Shown here: piece after piece, positions 26,729-35,900 of the stretch
How the letters are laid out: the number at the start of each line of letters is the position of its first letter
Numbering within the stretch: position 1 is the first letter of the stretch
Assembly (NCBI RefSeq): GCF_026967795.1
Contig: NZ_JAPVBH010000008.1
Location: forward strand, 1-64,000
Length of the DNA: 64,000 bases
Direction: 5' to 3'
DNA from: Modestobacter sp. VKM Ac-2986
GTDB lineage: Bacteria; Actinomycetota; Actinomycetes; Mycobacteriales; Geodermatophilaceae
Notes under the pieces: model-generated
Seen by the model: the letters and a program-made list of their open reading frames with translations, nothing else
The model's database searches: none
What the model was told of the DNA's origin: nothing
Made by a program: the position numbers and the translations under genes

Positions 26729-27847
26729 ATGAAGCAGGTCGCCGTCGCATTCGGTGGTCCCTCGGCCGAGCACGACATCAGCATCCTGACCGGCCTGCAG
26801 GCCGCGCGACTGCTGAACCAGGGCGGGCTCGACGTCCTCGCCGTGTACTGGGACCGCGGTGGCAACTGGCACACCGTCCCGGTCGACAGCGAGGCCCGCG
26901 ACTTCATCGACGGCGCCCCCGCCCGGGCCACGCAGGTGGAGCCGGTGCTGGGCCGCAACGGTGGCTGGCGCCCGGTCAAGGGCCTGCGCCCCAAGACCTA
27001 CCGCCCCGAGGCCGTGCTCAGCTGCTTCCACGGCGGCTACGCCGAGGCCGGCGGCGCCCGCGCGCTGTTCGACTGGATGGGCCTGCCCTCCACCGGCGGC
27101 TCGCTGTTCGCCGGCGCCCTGTCGGTCGACAAGCTCGCGTTCGGCTCGGTCATCGCCCAGGCCGGCCTGCCGACCCTCCCCCGGCTCATCGTCGGTGACG
27201 GCCACGCCGACCCCGACTTCGACGGCCCCTACATCGTCAAGCCGCGCTTCGGTGGCTCCAGCATCGGCATCGAGGTCGTCCAGGACCTCGCAGCAGCCAA
27301 GGGCTTGGCCAAGCAGAACGTGCACCTGGCCGACGGCGCCGTCCTCGAGCCCTACCGGCCCGACCTCTACGACCTCAACGTCGCGGTGATCACCCACCCG
27401 ACGTTCCGGGCCTCGCTGATCGAGAAGCCGATCCGCCCCGGCTCGGACTCGATCTACAGCTACTCGGACAAGTACCTGCACACGTCCGGGCTGAGCCAGG
27501 CGCCGCGTGAGATGCCCGCCCCGATCTCCGACGAGCTCGCCGCGCGCATCCGCGAGCTCGCCGAGCAGGTCGCCGGCCTCGTCGGGCTGGGCAGCCTCGC
27601 CCGGTTGGACTTCCTCAGCGACGGCACCGAGGTGTTCGTCAACGAGGTCAACAACATCCCCGGCGCCATGTCGCTGTACCTGTGGCCCGACGACTCCCCG
27701 GCCGCGCTGCTCATCAACGCCCTCGAGCAGGCCGTGCGCGGCCGCAGCTCCAACGAGGCCCCCACCGTGTTCGCCCGCGGTGAGGCACTGCGCGCCGCCG
27801 GCGGCATCGCCGGCAAGCTGGCCAACCTGGGTGGCCCCACCCGCTGA
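26729..27847 (+). CDS. D-Ala-D-Ala ligase-like ATP-grasp enzyme
   Basis: ATP-grasp ligase of the Ddl family. N-terminal FGGPSAEHDIS carries the substrate-binding Glu; YIVKPRFGGSSIGIE is the ATP lysine/glycine loop near residue 170; SYSDKYL supplies the Tyr position; and FVNEVNNIPGAMS near 308 holds the metal Glu and Asn. The central stretch CFHGGYAEAGGARALFDWMG differs from the usual LHG..GEDG of cell-wall Ddl, so the substrates may differ. GCAGGAGG precedes ATG 26729. 372 residues. It follows the MurF-like gene, making a Mur+Ddl pair that parallels the last two cytoplasmic steps of peptidoglycan precursor synthesis. Confidence 0.83.
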   Translation: MKQVAVAFGGPSAEHDISILTGLQAARLLNQGGLDVLAVYWDRGGNWHTVPVDSEARDFIDGAPARATQVEPVLGRNGGWRPVKGLRPKTYRPEAVLSCFHGGYAEAGGARALFDWMGLPSTGGSLFAGALSVDKLAFGSVIAQAGLPTLPRLIVGDGHADPDFDGPYIVKPRFGGSSIGIEVVQDLAAAKGLAKQNVHLADGAVLEPYRPDLYDLNVAVITHPTFRASLIEKPIRPGSDSIYSYSDKYLHTSGLSQAPREMPAPISDELAARIRELAEQVAGLVGLGSLARLDFLSDGTEVFVNEVNNIPGAMSLYLWPDDSPAALLINALEQAVRGRSSNEAPTVFARGEALRAAGGIAGKLANLGGPTR

Positions 27848-27859
27848 GCCCGCACCCCT

Positions 27860-27896
27860 CGGAGCCCCGCCCCTCGCGTCGAGGAGCGGGGCTCCG
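27860..27896 (+). terminator. terminator of the hydrolase-Mur-Ddl operon
   Basis: CGGAGCCCCGC (27860-27870) and GCGGGGCTCCG (27886-27896) form an 11-bp stem, extended inside by CCTC/GAGG, thirteen bases after the Ddl-like stop. Confidence 0.8.
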
Positions 27897-27966
27897 CGCA
27901 TCCGGGCCCAGGTGAGGATTCGGTAACGGCGCTCAACCCGGCCGGGCTGGGCGCCGACAAGACCGT

Positions 27967-28476
27967 ATGCCGTTCGCCGCCCACCTCACCCTCGCCGCAG
28001 ACCAGCGAGCCGACACCGCCACGCACGACGCGATCACGCTGCTCCCCAGCCGGGTCACGCTGCTCGACCGGCTCGCCGAGCGCGCCCGCACCGTCGCCGA
28101 GGCACCGGCCACCCTCCTGCTGATCGGGCTGCTGCGCCGCGACACCGCCTGGCCCATGCCCGGCAGCCAGCTCGACCAGGTCGCCGCGGCCCTGTCGGCG
28201 GACCTGCGCGGCACCGACTGGCTGGCCCGCTCCGGCCCCACCGAGTTCGCCGTCCTGCTCGACGGCGCCGCCCACGACGCGGAGACCGCGGCCCACCGCC
28301 TCGTCACCACCGTCGCCGACGCCGGCGTCGACGGCGTGACCGCCTGCGTCGGCATCGCCGGGCTGTCCACGGACGCCTCGCCGGGCGAGGTCCACCGCCG
28401 GGCCACCCTCTGCCTCACCGCCGCCCGCAGCATCGGCGCCGGCCGCGTCATCCGCTACAGCGGCGGGCGCCCCTGA
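27967..28476 (+). CDS. stand-alone degenerate GGDEF domain protein (copy 1)
   Basis: A single GGDEF-fold domain: DAITLLPSRVTLLDRL at the start, then LRGTDWLARSGPTEFAVLLDG, and VTACVGIAGLS...RRATLCLTAARSIGAGR at the end. The active site GG(D/E)EF reads GPTEF, so cyclase activity is very unlikely. The inhibitory-site motif RxxD is intact as RGTD, five residues before GPTEF, exactly the I-site spacing. It therefore looks like a c-di-GMP receptor rather than an enzyme. 169 residues, cytoplasmic. A tandem copy follows at 28655. Confidence 0.78.
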   Translation: MPFAAHLTLAADQRADTATHDAITLLPSRVTLLDRLAERARTVAEAPATLLLIGLLRRDTAWPMPGSQLDQVAAALSADLRGTDWLARSGPTEFAVLLDGAAHDAETAAHRLVTTVADAGVDGVTACVGIAGLSTDASPGEVHRRATLCLTAARSIGAGRVIRYSGGRP

Positions 28477-28509
28477 CCCTCGACGGTCAGCCGGTGCCGC
28501 ACCCCAGAC

Positions 28510-28546
28510 CTGCCCCGTGTCGCCGCGTCCCGGCGGCACGGGGCAG
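28510..28546 (+). terminator. hairpin after degenerate GGDEF copy 1 (identical to 29225-29261)
   Basis: Outer arms CTGCCCCGTG (28510-28519) and CACGGGGCAG (28537-28546), continued by a T-G wobble and CGCCG/CGGCG, give a 16-bp stem with a 5-base loop. The same 37 bases recur after copy 2, so the hairpin was duplicated with the gene. Confidence 0.85.
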
Positions 28547-28654
28547 CTCCACGTGCGACCCGGCGAGTCGGGGACAGGGGCCCGCACCGTCCCGCGCTCC
28601 CCCTCCTGAGGGAACTCACTCCGCAGGACCGCACGAGCGGCCGACATCCCTCTC

Positions 28655-29167
28655 ATGTCGATCACCTCCTCCCCCGTCACGCAGGAGGTCACGGCACAGC
28701 CCGACCTCCGGCACGTCGACGCGGTCACCCTGCTCCCTGGCCGGACCGCCCTGCTCGGCCGTCTCCTCGAGCGCACCGCCACCGTCGACGACTCCCCCGC
28801 CGCCCTGGTGCTGATCGGGCTGCTGCGACGCGACACCGGCTGGCCATTGCCCGGCAGGTCCCTCGACCGCATCGCCAGCGCCCTCTCCGCCGACCTGCGG
28901 GGCACCGACTGGCTGGCCTGGTCCGGTCCCACCGAGTTCGCCGTCCTGCTCGACGGGCCCGCCCACGACGCGGAGACCGCGGCCCACCGCCTCGTCCACA
29001 CCGTCGCCGGTGCCGGCGTCGAGGGCGTCACCGCCTGCGTCGGCATCAGCGGGCTCGCCGCGGACGCCTCGCCCGACGAGGTCCACCGCCGCGCCACCTA
29101 CTGCCTCACCGCCGCCCGCAGCCTCGGGGCCGGCCGCGTCGTCCGCTACAGCGGCGCCCGCAGCTGA
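28655..29167 (+). CDS. stand-alone degenerate GGDEF domain protein (copy 2)
   Basis: Tandem paralog of the preceding gene, nearly identical through the core: DAVTLLPGRTALLGRL, LRGTDWLAWSGPTEFAVLLDG, RRATYCLTAARSLGAGR. The active site is again GPTEF with RGTD conserved at the I-site, so both copies have lost catalysis while keeping the probable c-di-GMP-binding motif. The two differ mainly in the N-terminal 20 residues. ATG 28655 lacks a clear ribosome site. 170 residues. Confidence 0.77.
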   Translation: MSITSSPVTQEVTAQPDLRHVDAVTLLPGRTALLGRLLERTATVDDSPAALVLIGLLRRDTGWPLPGRSLDRIASALSADLRGTDWLAWSGPTEFAVLLDGPAHDAETAAHRLVHTVAGAGVEGVTACVGISGLAADASPDEVHRRATYCLTAARSLGAGRVVRYSGARS

Positions 29168-29224
29168 CGCGTCGCCGTCGTCCTGCCGGCGGTCGGCCGG
29201 GACGTCGGTCCACCGCTCGCACCC

Positions 29225-29261
29225 CTGCCCCGTGTCGCCGCGTCCCGGCGGCACGGGGCAG
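29225..29261 (+). terminator. hairpin after degenerate GGDEF copy 2
   Basis: Exact repeat of the 28510-28546 hairpin: CTGCCCCGTG (29225-29234) pairs with CACGGGGCAG (29252-29261). Confidence 0.85.
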
Positions 29262-29292
29262 CTCCGCGTGGTGCCTCGTGCCGCGGATGCGA

Positions 29293-29317
29293 CGGACACC
29301 CACTCGACGGGTGTCCG
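29293..29317. terminator. second hairpin in the 29168-29568 gap
   Basis: CGGACACCC (29293-29301) and GGGTGTCCG (29309-29317) are perfect 9-bp arms with a 7-base loop. It lies between convergent genes and could serve the leftward ddl transcript. The rest of the 400-base gap shows no convincing coding frame. Confidence 0.55.
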
Positions 29318-29568
29318 GGACGCGTCGACTGCTCGGGATGTGCCCGACCGCGATGGACGGTGTGCGGCCTGTCAGTGAGCCGGTGCACAGGTGGCCCACT
29401 CGCCTGGCCGGAGGCGTGCCGGTCGACCGGGCGCACCAGTGCACGTACGGCACGACGGCCGCTGCTCCGGGGACTGCACCCGCTCGGTGTCGCCGAACAG
29501 CGGCTGGCACCGAGGTCCTGCTCGGCCGAACACGCCACCCTCGACCGAGCGGAGTCGCTGATCTGCCG

Positions 29569-30558
29569 CTAGGGCGTCGCTGAGCCCTGCGTACGGGCAA
29601 CGGCGGCCTGCAACAGGGACACCAGCACCGAGCTGAACGACCCACCGTCGGCCTGGACGCTGAACGGGAACAGCGACGTGGCCGTCATGCCGGGGATCGC
29701 CGAGACCTCCAGCACCACGAACTCGCCGTCCGGGGCGACCAGGAAGTCCACCCGGGACAGGTCGCGCATGCCCAGCGCCTCGTGTGCCGTCTCCGCGGCC
29801 GTGCGCAGCGCCGCCAGCGTCTCCTCCGGCAGCTCCGCCGGGGTGTTGACCTGCACCCGCGCCGGGTCGTAGCGGGCCACGAAGTCGAAGCGGTCCTTGC
29901 GGTCGTAGTCCAGGCCCACCGGCACCCCGGCGCGCGGCCGGCCGTCGACGTCCAGGACGGCCACGCTGACGTCCATGCCCTCGGTGAAGCTCTCGATCAG
30001 CACCGTCTCGCCGTAGGCGAAGGCCTGCATCAGGGCGTCGACCAGCGCGTCGACCGTCTCCACACCGTTGACGCCGAGCACGCTGCCACCGCGGTTGGGC
30101 TTGACCACCAGCGGCCAGCTCATGTCCTCGACCAGGAACCGCACGACCTCGCTGCTGCCCAGCTCCTTGAACGACGAGCTCGTCAGCGCCACCCACGGCG
30201 GTGCGGACAGCCCCGCCCGCTCGGTGAGGGTGCGGCCCACCGTCTTGTCCCAGGCCAGCCGGCACGCTTTGGACGACGACCCGGTGAACGGCACCCCGGC
30301 CATCTCCAGCACCGTCTGCAAGGTGCCGTCCTCGCCGATGTCACCGTGGATCGTCGGGATCACCGCCGTGTAGCCACCGGTGCGCAGCGAGGCCAGCAGC
30401 GACTGGTCGGCGTCGACCACGTGCGCGTCGACCCCCACCGACTGCAGCTCCCGCTGGATCCGCTCCCCAGACAGCAGCGACACCGCGCGCTCGTGCGACA
30501 GCCCACCGGCGACGATCGCGACCGGTCCGTGCAGATCAGGGTGCGGGCGAACGGCCAT
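29569..30558 (-). CDS. D-alanine-D-alanine ligase family protein
   Basis: ATP-grasp ligase closer to classical Ddl than its neighbour at 26729: VAGGLSHERAVSLLSG (Glu), IPTIHGDIGEDGTLQTVLEMAGVP, VVKPNRGGSVLGV, FDFVARYD with the conserved Tyr, and EVSAIPGMT near residue 293. The last is normally E(V/A)NxxPGMT; here the metal-binding Asn is Ser, which may lower activity or change metal handling. Cytoplasmic, 329 residues. It stands alone, reading away from the fdh terminator. TAGCGT (30570-30565) six bases before ATG 30558 suggests a leaderless transcript. Confidence 0.83.
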   Translation of the reverse strand: MAVRPHPDLHGPVAIVAGGLSHERAVSLLSGERIQRELQSVGVDAHVVDADQSLLASLRTGGYTAVIPTIHGDIGEDGTLQTVLEMAGVPFTGSSSKACRLAWDKTVGRTLTERAGLSAPPWVALTSSSFKELGSSEVVRFLVEDMSWPLVVKPNRGGSVLGVNGVETVDALVDALMQAFAYGETVLIESFTEGMDVSVAVLDVDGRPRAGVPVGLDYDRKDRFDFVARYDPARVQVNTPAELPEETLAALRTAAETAHEALGMRDLSRVDFLVAPDGEFVVLEVSAIPGMTATSLFPFSVQADGGSFSSVLVSLLQAAVARTQGSATP

Positions 30559-30564
30559 GCCCTG

Positions 30565-30570
30565 ACGCTA
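30565..30570 (-). promoter_or_regulatory. -10 box for a probable leaderless transcript (ddl family gene)
   Basis: On the minus strand TAGCGT (30570-30565) is followed by six bases and ATG 30558, with no ribosome site between. Confidence 0.4.
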
Positions 30571-30584
30571 GCAACTCCCGGGCG

Positions 30585-30619
30585 CCCCGTCGGGCCGGAC
30601 TCGGTCCGGCCCGACGGGG
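30585..30619 (-). terminator. strong terminator of the formate dehydrogenase operon
   Basis: The 16-bp perfect arms CCCCGTCGGGCCGGAC (30585-30600) and GTCCGGCCCGACGGGG (30604-30619) enclose a TCG triloop. It lies one base past the NrfD-type gene's stop and 27 bases upstream of the ddl start, so it ends the fdh transcript. Confidence 0.88.
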
Positions 30620-30620
30620 A

Positions 30621-31835
30621 TCAGCGGACGACGGAGCGCGCCTCGTCCTCGGCGACGGCCTCGCCGGCCTTGCGCGCCGCCATCCGCTCCTTCTGCGGGA
30701 TGACGATGTACTTCGGGTCCTTCGTGCTGGCGATGCCGGCCTCGAAGACGCCCATGCGGGTCATCACCGAGCCCGCGGCCAGCAGCGTGCCGCCGATGAC
30801 GGCACCGACCCGGGTACGGCCCAGCAGCGCGGTGAACGCCGCACCGGTGATCGTGGCCTTCTTGGCCGCGCGCATCAGCGTGCCGGCCTTGCCCTCGTGG
30901 TACGGCTCGCTCAGCAGGCCGTGACCGTGCTCCACCTTGTTGACCATGAACAGCTCGAGGGCCACCCCGGTCAGCGCCGTCTTGCGCGAGGGCCCGGCCT
31001 CGGCGACCGGGGTCAGGGCCATCGTGATCCCGCCGCCGGCCGCCATCGCCGACCCGGCGAAGACGAACGGCAGCTCGGTGTGCACCTCGTGCCAGCTCGG
31101 CGCCGCGGTGTTGGACAGCAGCACCGCGGTGTAGGTGGCCATCGGCCCGCCGAACGCGGCCGCGGCGATCGCCGAGGCCTTGCGGGCACCGGGGAAGAAC
31201 CGGGCCAGCGCCGGCAGGAACGGCAGCACCTTCGTGCCCAGCTTCAGCAGGGGCGCCAGCTCCAGCAGCCGGAAGCCGGCCGCGGCGGAGGTGAAGGCGC
31301 TGAACGGCGACAGGATGTAGGAGCCCACGGACAGCGGGGACGTCGGCTTGAACACCCGGAGCATGTGCAGGAAGCGCTCCGGCCGGCCCAGGTCGTCGAT
31401 CAGCAGCACGACCGAGCCCAGCGCCGCGGCGCCTGCGACGTACTCGGCGTTGCGGGCCAGCGTGGGCCGGTCGGTGAACTCGGCGAGGGCACCCAGCACC
31501 GACGACGTGCCCGCGGCACCACCGAGGAACAGGTACAGCGGGACCTCGGGGTTCTTCCACGTCGGCGTCTTGACGATCTGCCGGCCGTAGTAGGAGCTGA
31601 ACTCCGCGTCGGGGACCATGGCCGCCTCGCGGTTGCCACTGCCCCACCCGCCACCGCCCTTGCGGCGCTTGCGCCGCTTGGGCTGGGTCAGGTCGGCGCC
31701 ACCGGCGCGGTGCCAGCCACCCGCCGCCGCCGCCAGCGGCGCCTCGCCGGCCGGCTCGTTGCCGGTCGAGCCGGCGTCGACGGAGCGCCCGTTGAGGTGC
31801 GCGTCGTCCGGGCTGGTGCTGCTCGGGGTGGTCAT
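30621..31835 (-). CDS. NrfD/PsrC-type membrane subunit of formate dehydrogenase
   Basis: Membrane quinone-side subunit. A hydrophilic head (residues 1-75, with KRRKRRKGGGG) leads to VPLYLFLGGAAGTSSVLGALAEF and about eight further hydrophobic segments; LIDDLGRPERFLHMLRVFKPTSPLSVGSYIL is the hallmark of NrfD-like proteins (D..RP.R..HML.V.K..SP...G). It would pass electrons from the ferredoxin subunit to menaquinone. ATG 31835 overlaps the upstream TGA by one base (TGATG). 404 residues. The organism thus pairs FdhA/B with an NrfD-type rather than cytochrome b-type anchor. Confidence 0.87.
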   Translation of the reverse strand: MTTPSSTSPDDAHLNGRSVDAGSTGNEPAGEAPLAAAAGGWHRAGGADLTQPKRRKRRKGGGGWGSGNREAAMVPDAEFSSYYGRQIVKTPTWKNPEVPLYLFLGGAAGTSSVLGALAEFTDRPTLARNAEYVAGAAALGSVVLLIDDLGRPERFLHMLRVFKPTSPLSVGSYILSPFSAFTSAAAGFRLLELAPLLKLGTKVLPFLPALARFFPGARKASAIAAAAFGGPMATYTAVLLSNTAAPSWHEVHTELPFVFAGSAMAAGGGITMALTPVAEAGPSRKTALTGVALELFMVNKVEHGHGLLSEPYHEGKAGTLMRAAKKATITGAAFTALLGRTRVGAVIGGTLLAAGSVMTRMGVFEAGIASTKDPKYIVIPQKERMAARKAGEAVAEDEARSVVR

Positions 31836-32911
31836 CAGCGCCGCCGTCCCAGGAAGGAGGAGGCGACCACGCCGACGATCATCGCCGCACCGGTGGCCGC
31901 GGCCTTCCACATGGCGGGGAGGTCGCGGGTGGTGACGATCGGGTCCGGCGGCAGGCCGTAGACCTCCGGCTCGTCGAGCAGCAGGAAGAACGCCCCCACG
32001 CCACCGACGCCGTCGCTCTCGTCCCGCCCGTAGAGCCGGGCCGTCTCCACACCCTGGCTCTTGAGCGTGGCCAGCCGGGCGTCGGCCCGGGCCTGCAGCT
32101 CGTCGAGGTCGCCGAACTGGATCGACTGGGTCGGGCACGCCGTGGCACAGGCCGGCTGCAGACCGTCGGTCAGCCGGTCGTAGCACATCGTGCACTTGAA
32201 GGCCCGGCCGTCGTCCTTGCGGACGTCGATGACGCCGTAGGGGCAGGCCGAGACGCAGTAGCCGCAGCCGTTGCAGATGTCGCCCTGGACGACGACGGTG
32301 CCGAACTCGGTGCGGAAGAGCGCACCGGTCGGGCAGACGTCGAGGCAGCCGGCGTGCGTGCAGTGCTTGCAGACGTCGGAGGACATCAGCCAGCGGATCT
32401 GCGTGCCGCCGTCGCCACCGGTGACGGAGGTCTGCGGGTCGAACTCGCTCAGCGCCTCGGCGTTCAGCACGCTGGTCTGCGCGGACAGCACGCTGTCGGC
32501 CTGCGGGCTGATCGCGTTGGCACCGTGGTCGTGACCGTGGTCGTGCCGGTCGGCGCCGGGCATCCCGATCGTGGGCATCGGCAGGTCGACCGAGCGGCTC
32601 TGCTCGATGAAGGACACGTGGCGCCAGGAGTTGGCGCCCAGCTGACCGGTGTTGTCGTAGGACATGCCGGACATGCCCATCTGACCGAGCACGCCGTTCG
32701 AGTCGTCCATCGGGAGCGTGTTCCACTCCTTGCAGGCCACCTCGCACGCCTTGCAGCCGATGCAGACCGAGGTGTCGGTGAAGAAGCCCACCCGGCTCGG
32801 GTGGTCCTCCTCGTACCCCGCGTCGGCCGACACGTCGGGCAGCGGCCCGAACAGCCGGTTCCTGCTGTCGGCGCCCTCCAGGGAGGGACTGGCCGAGCTG
32901 ACCGTGGTCAT
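31835..32911 (-). CDS. iron-sulfur (four [4Fe-4S]) subunit of formate dehydrogenase, FdhB-like
   Basis: Electron-transfer subunit. Four cysteine clusters are visible: CIGCKACEVACKEWN, CKHCTHAGCLDVCPTGA, CNGCGYCVSACPYGV and CTMCYDRLTDGLQPACATACP. Between the first two lies a long insertion with a His/Asp run (DRHDHGHDHG) and many Gln/Ser, longer than usual. The C-terminus ends in a hydrophobic helix and RRR (AAMIVGVVASSFLGRRR), a possible membrane anchor. ATG 32911 has GGGGA nearby. 358 residues; follows fdhA by 37 bases. Confidence 0.88.
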   Translation of the reverse strand: MTTVSSASPSLEGADSRNRLFGPLPDVSADAGYEEDHPSRVGFFTDTSVCIGCKACEVACKEWNTLPMDDSNGVLGQMGMSGMSYDNTGQLGANSWRHVSFIEQSRSVDLPMPTIGMPGADRHDHGHDHGANAISPQADSVLSAQTSVLNAEALSEFDPQTSVTGGDGGTQIRWLMSSDVCKHCTHAGCLDVCPTGALFRTEFGTVVVQGDICNGCGYCVSACPYGVIDVRKDDGRAFKCTMCYDRLTDGLQPACATACPTQSIQFGDLDELQARADARLATLKSQGVETARLYGRDESDGVGGVGAFFLLLDEPEVYGLPPDPIVTTRDLPAMWKAAATGAAMIVGVVASSFLGRRR

Positions 32912-32948
32912 CGCCGTTCCCCGTTCTCGGTGTTCAGTGGACCGGTGC

Positions 32949-35900
32949 TCATGCGCCTGAGGCCTCCATCGCACTGGGGTCCTCGTCGGGGGCGCGGCCG
33001 TTGAGGCCGACCCGGCCCGACTCGACGCCGGCCCGCATCCGGTAGGCCTCGACGTAGTCCAGCAGCTCCGGCCCGCGCGGCCGGCGGCCGGGCACGATGT
33101 CGGCGGTGCTGACCTTGTCCTCCTGGATGTGCGTGTTCGCGTCCAGGACGATCCCGAGCAGGTCGTTGGCGTTGTCGCCGGTCGACAGACCTGCGTAGGA
33201 CCAGTGGTAGGGCATGCCGATCTGGTGCACGACCTGCCCGCCCTTGAGCTTGATCGGGCGCATCCGCTCGGTCACCAGCACCTTGGCCTCGATCGCCGTC
33301 CGGGCGCTGATCAGCGTGGCGAACTCGCCATTGGTCAGGCCGCGCAGCTCGGCGAGCTCGGGGGAGACCTCGACGAAGAACTCCGGCTGGAGCTCGGACA
33401 GGTAGGGCAGGGTGCGGCTCATCGCGCCGGCCGTGTGGTGCTCGGTGAGCCGGTAGGTGGTCACCTGGAACGGGTACACCTCGCTGCGCGAGGGGTTCTC
33501 CCGGTTCCAGGGCCCCGCGATCCGCTCGATGGTCGGGCTGGACTGCTGCCCGTACAGGTGGTTCTCCGCCACCGACTCCGAGGGCTCGTAGTGCGTCGGC
33601 ATCGGGCCGTCGACCAGCCCGGCCGGTGCGTACAGCCAGCCCTTGCCGTCGCCCTGCATGACGAACGGGTCGGCACCACCGATGGCGGCCTGCGCCTGCG
33701 CGCCCTCCGGCGGCACGTAGTCCGGCCGCTTGGTCGCCTCGAAGTCCGGGACGTCCTCCCCGACCCAGCGGCCGGCTGCCTCGTCCCAGGACACGTAGGC
33801 CTTGCGCTCGCTCCACGGCTTGCCGTCGGGGTCGGCCGAGGCGCGGTTGTAGAGCATGCGGCGGTTGAGCGGCCAGGCCCAGCCCCACTCGCCGGCCACC
33901 GGGCCCTGCTCGCGGGCCGGCTTGCGGCGGGCGGCCTGATTGACCTCGTCGGCGTAGACGCCGGTGTAGATCCAGCAGCCGCCGGACGTCGACCCGTCGT
34001 CCTTCATGTCGATGTAGGTCGACAGCGCCCGGCCGTCGGCGCCCACGCCGTTGATCTCGCGCAGCACCGCCTCGGCGTCGGGGTCGGCGGTGTGCCCGAG
34101 GGTCGGGTAGTCCCAGGTGAGGGTCTGCACCGGACGGTCGCGCGGGTCGGTCGAGGAGGCCAGCCGCTCGCGGATGATGCGGCCCAGGTGGAAGTAGAAC
34201 CACAGGTCGCTGCGCGCGTCCATGGGCGGCTCGACGGCCTTCTCCCGCCACTGCAGCAGCCGCTGCGTCTGGGTGAAGGTGCCCTCCTTCTCCACGTGCG
34301 TCGCCGCGGGCATGAAGAAGACCTCGGTGCCGATCGTCTCCGGCGCCATCTCGCCGGACTCGATCTCCGGCCCTTCCTTCCAGAAGGTCGCCGACTCGAT
34401 CATCTGCAGGTCGCGGACGACGAGCCAGTCGAGGTTGGCCAGGCCGAACCGGTTCATCTTGCCGTTGGGGTGCCCGACGGAGGGGTTCTCCCCGACCAGG
34501 AAGTAGCCGTGCACCTTGCCGGCGATCATGTCCGCGATCGTGCGGTAGGAGCTGTGGTCGCCGTTGATCTTGGGGATGTAGTCGAAGGCGAAGTCGTTCT
34601 CTTCCCGAGCCTCGTCGCCCCACCAGCTCTTGAGCATGCTGGTGATGTAGGCGGGCTTGTTGCCCCAGAAGCCGCCCTTGCCGGCGGCGTCGGCCACGTA
34701 GTCGGCCAGCGTCTCGTGCAGCGCCGCGTGCGGCATCGGCAGGTAGCCGGGCAGCAGGTTGTACAGCGTCGGGACGTCGGTCGAGCCCTGGATGCTGGCG
34801 TGGCCGCGCAGCGCCATGATCCCGCCGCCGGGGCGGCCGATGTTGCCCAGCAGCAGCTGCAGGATCGAGGCGGTGCGGATGTACTGCGCGCCGACGCTGT
34901 GCTGCGTCCAGCCCACCGAGTACACCCACGCCGTCGTCCGGTCGCGGTTGCTGTTCGACGTGACCCACTTGGCGACCTGCTCGAACACCTCCGGCTCGAT
35001 GCCGCAGACGTCGGAGACCATCTCCGGGGTGTAGCGGGCGAAGTGCCGCTTCAGCACCTGGAAGACGGTGCGCGGGTGCTCCAGCGTCTCGTCGCGCTTG
35101 GGCTTGGCCGGGATCGTGGGCCCGCCGCTGCCGTGGGTCTGCGCCTGGTCGCTGGCCTCGACGGAGTCCTGCTGGTTGCCGGCCTCCTGCTCGGCGGCCC
35201 CGGCGGGGTCGTCGGAGCTGGCGTGCGGCGCCTCGGCGGGCTCGTAGGCCCAGCTGCTCTCGTCGTACTGACCGGTCTCCGGGTCGAAGCCGGAGAACAG
35301 GCCACCGAGGTCCTCGGTGTCGACGAAGTCCTCGCCCACCAGCGACGCGGCGTTGGTGTAGGAGACCACGTAGTCACGGAAGTACAGGTCGTTGTCCAGC
35401 ACGTACTTGATCAGCGCGCCGAGGAACGCGATGTCGGTGCCGAGCCGGATCGGCACGTGCAGGTCGGCGATCGCCGACGTGCGCGTGAACCGCGGGTCGA
35501 TGTGGATGATCTTGGCGCCGCGCGCCTTGGCCTCCGTCACCCACTGGAACCCGACCGGATGGCACTCGGCCATGTTCGAGCCCTCGATGACGATGCAGTC
35601 GGCGTTGGCGAGGTCCTGCAGGGGGTTCGTGGCGCCGCCACGACCGAACGAGGCTCCCAGACCGGGAACCGTCGCGGAGTGCTATATGCGGGCCTGGTTC
35701 TCGATCTGCACAGCACCCAGGGCGCTGTACAGCTTCTTCATCAAGTAGTTCTCTTCGTTGTCCAGCGTCGCGCCGCCCAGGCTGGCGAAGCCCATGGTGC
35801 GGTTGACGCGCTTGCCGCCGTCCATGGTCTGCCAGCCCTTCTCACGGGCCTCCAGGACGCGGTCGGCGATCATCTCCATCGCCGTGTCGAGGTCGAGGTC

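Noticed and set aside
29278-29583. A 101-residue plus-strand gene downstream of the second GGDEF-like gene
   Set aside because: Basic, Pro/Arg-rich, no ribosome site, overlaps the convergent ddl stop and contains a hairpin; codon positions show no clear bias.
32949-35573. Formate dehydrogenase starting at an internal ATG after the TAG (875 codons)
   Set aside because: It would lack the [4Fe-4S] domain and the selenocysteine site, and the upstream frame continues in phase with perfect family sequence; the TAG plus SECIS explains the gap.
35682-35684. TAG in fdhA as a pseudogene-causing nonsense mutation or sequencing error
   Set aside because: The codon sits exactly at the Sec position, and the hairpin with GGUCU loop is at the canonical distance; chance agreement of both is very unlikely.
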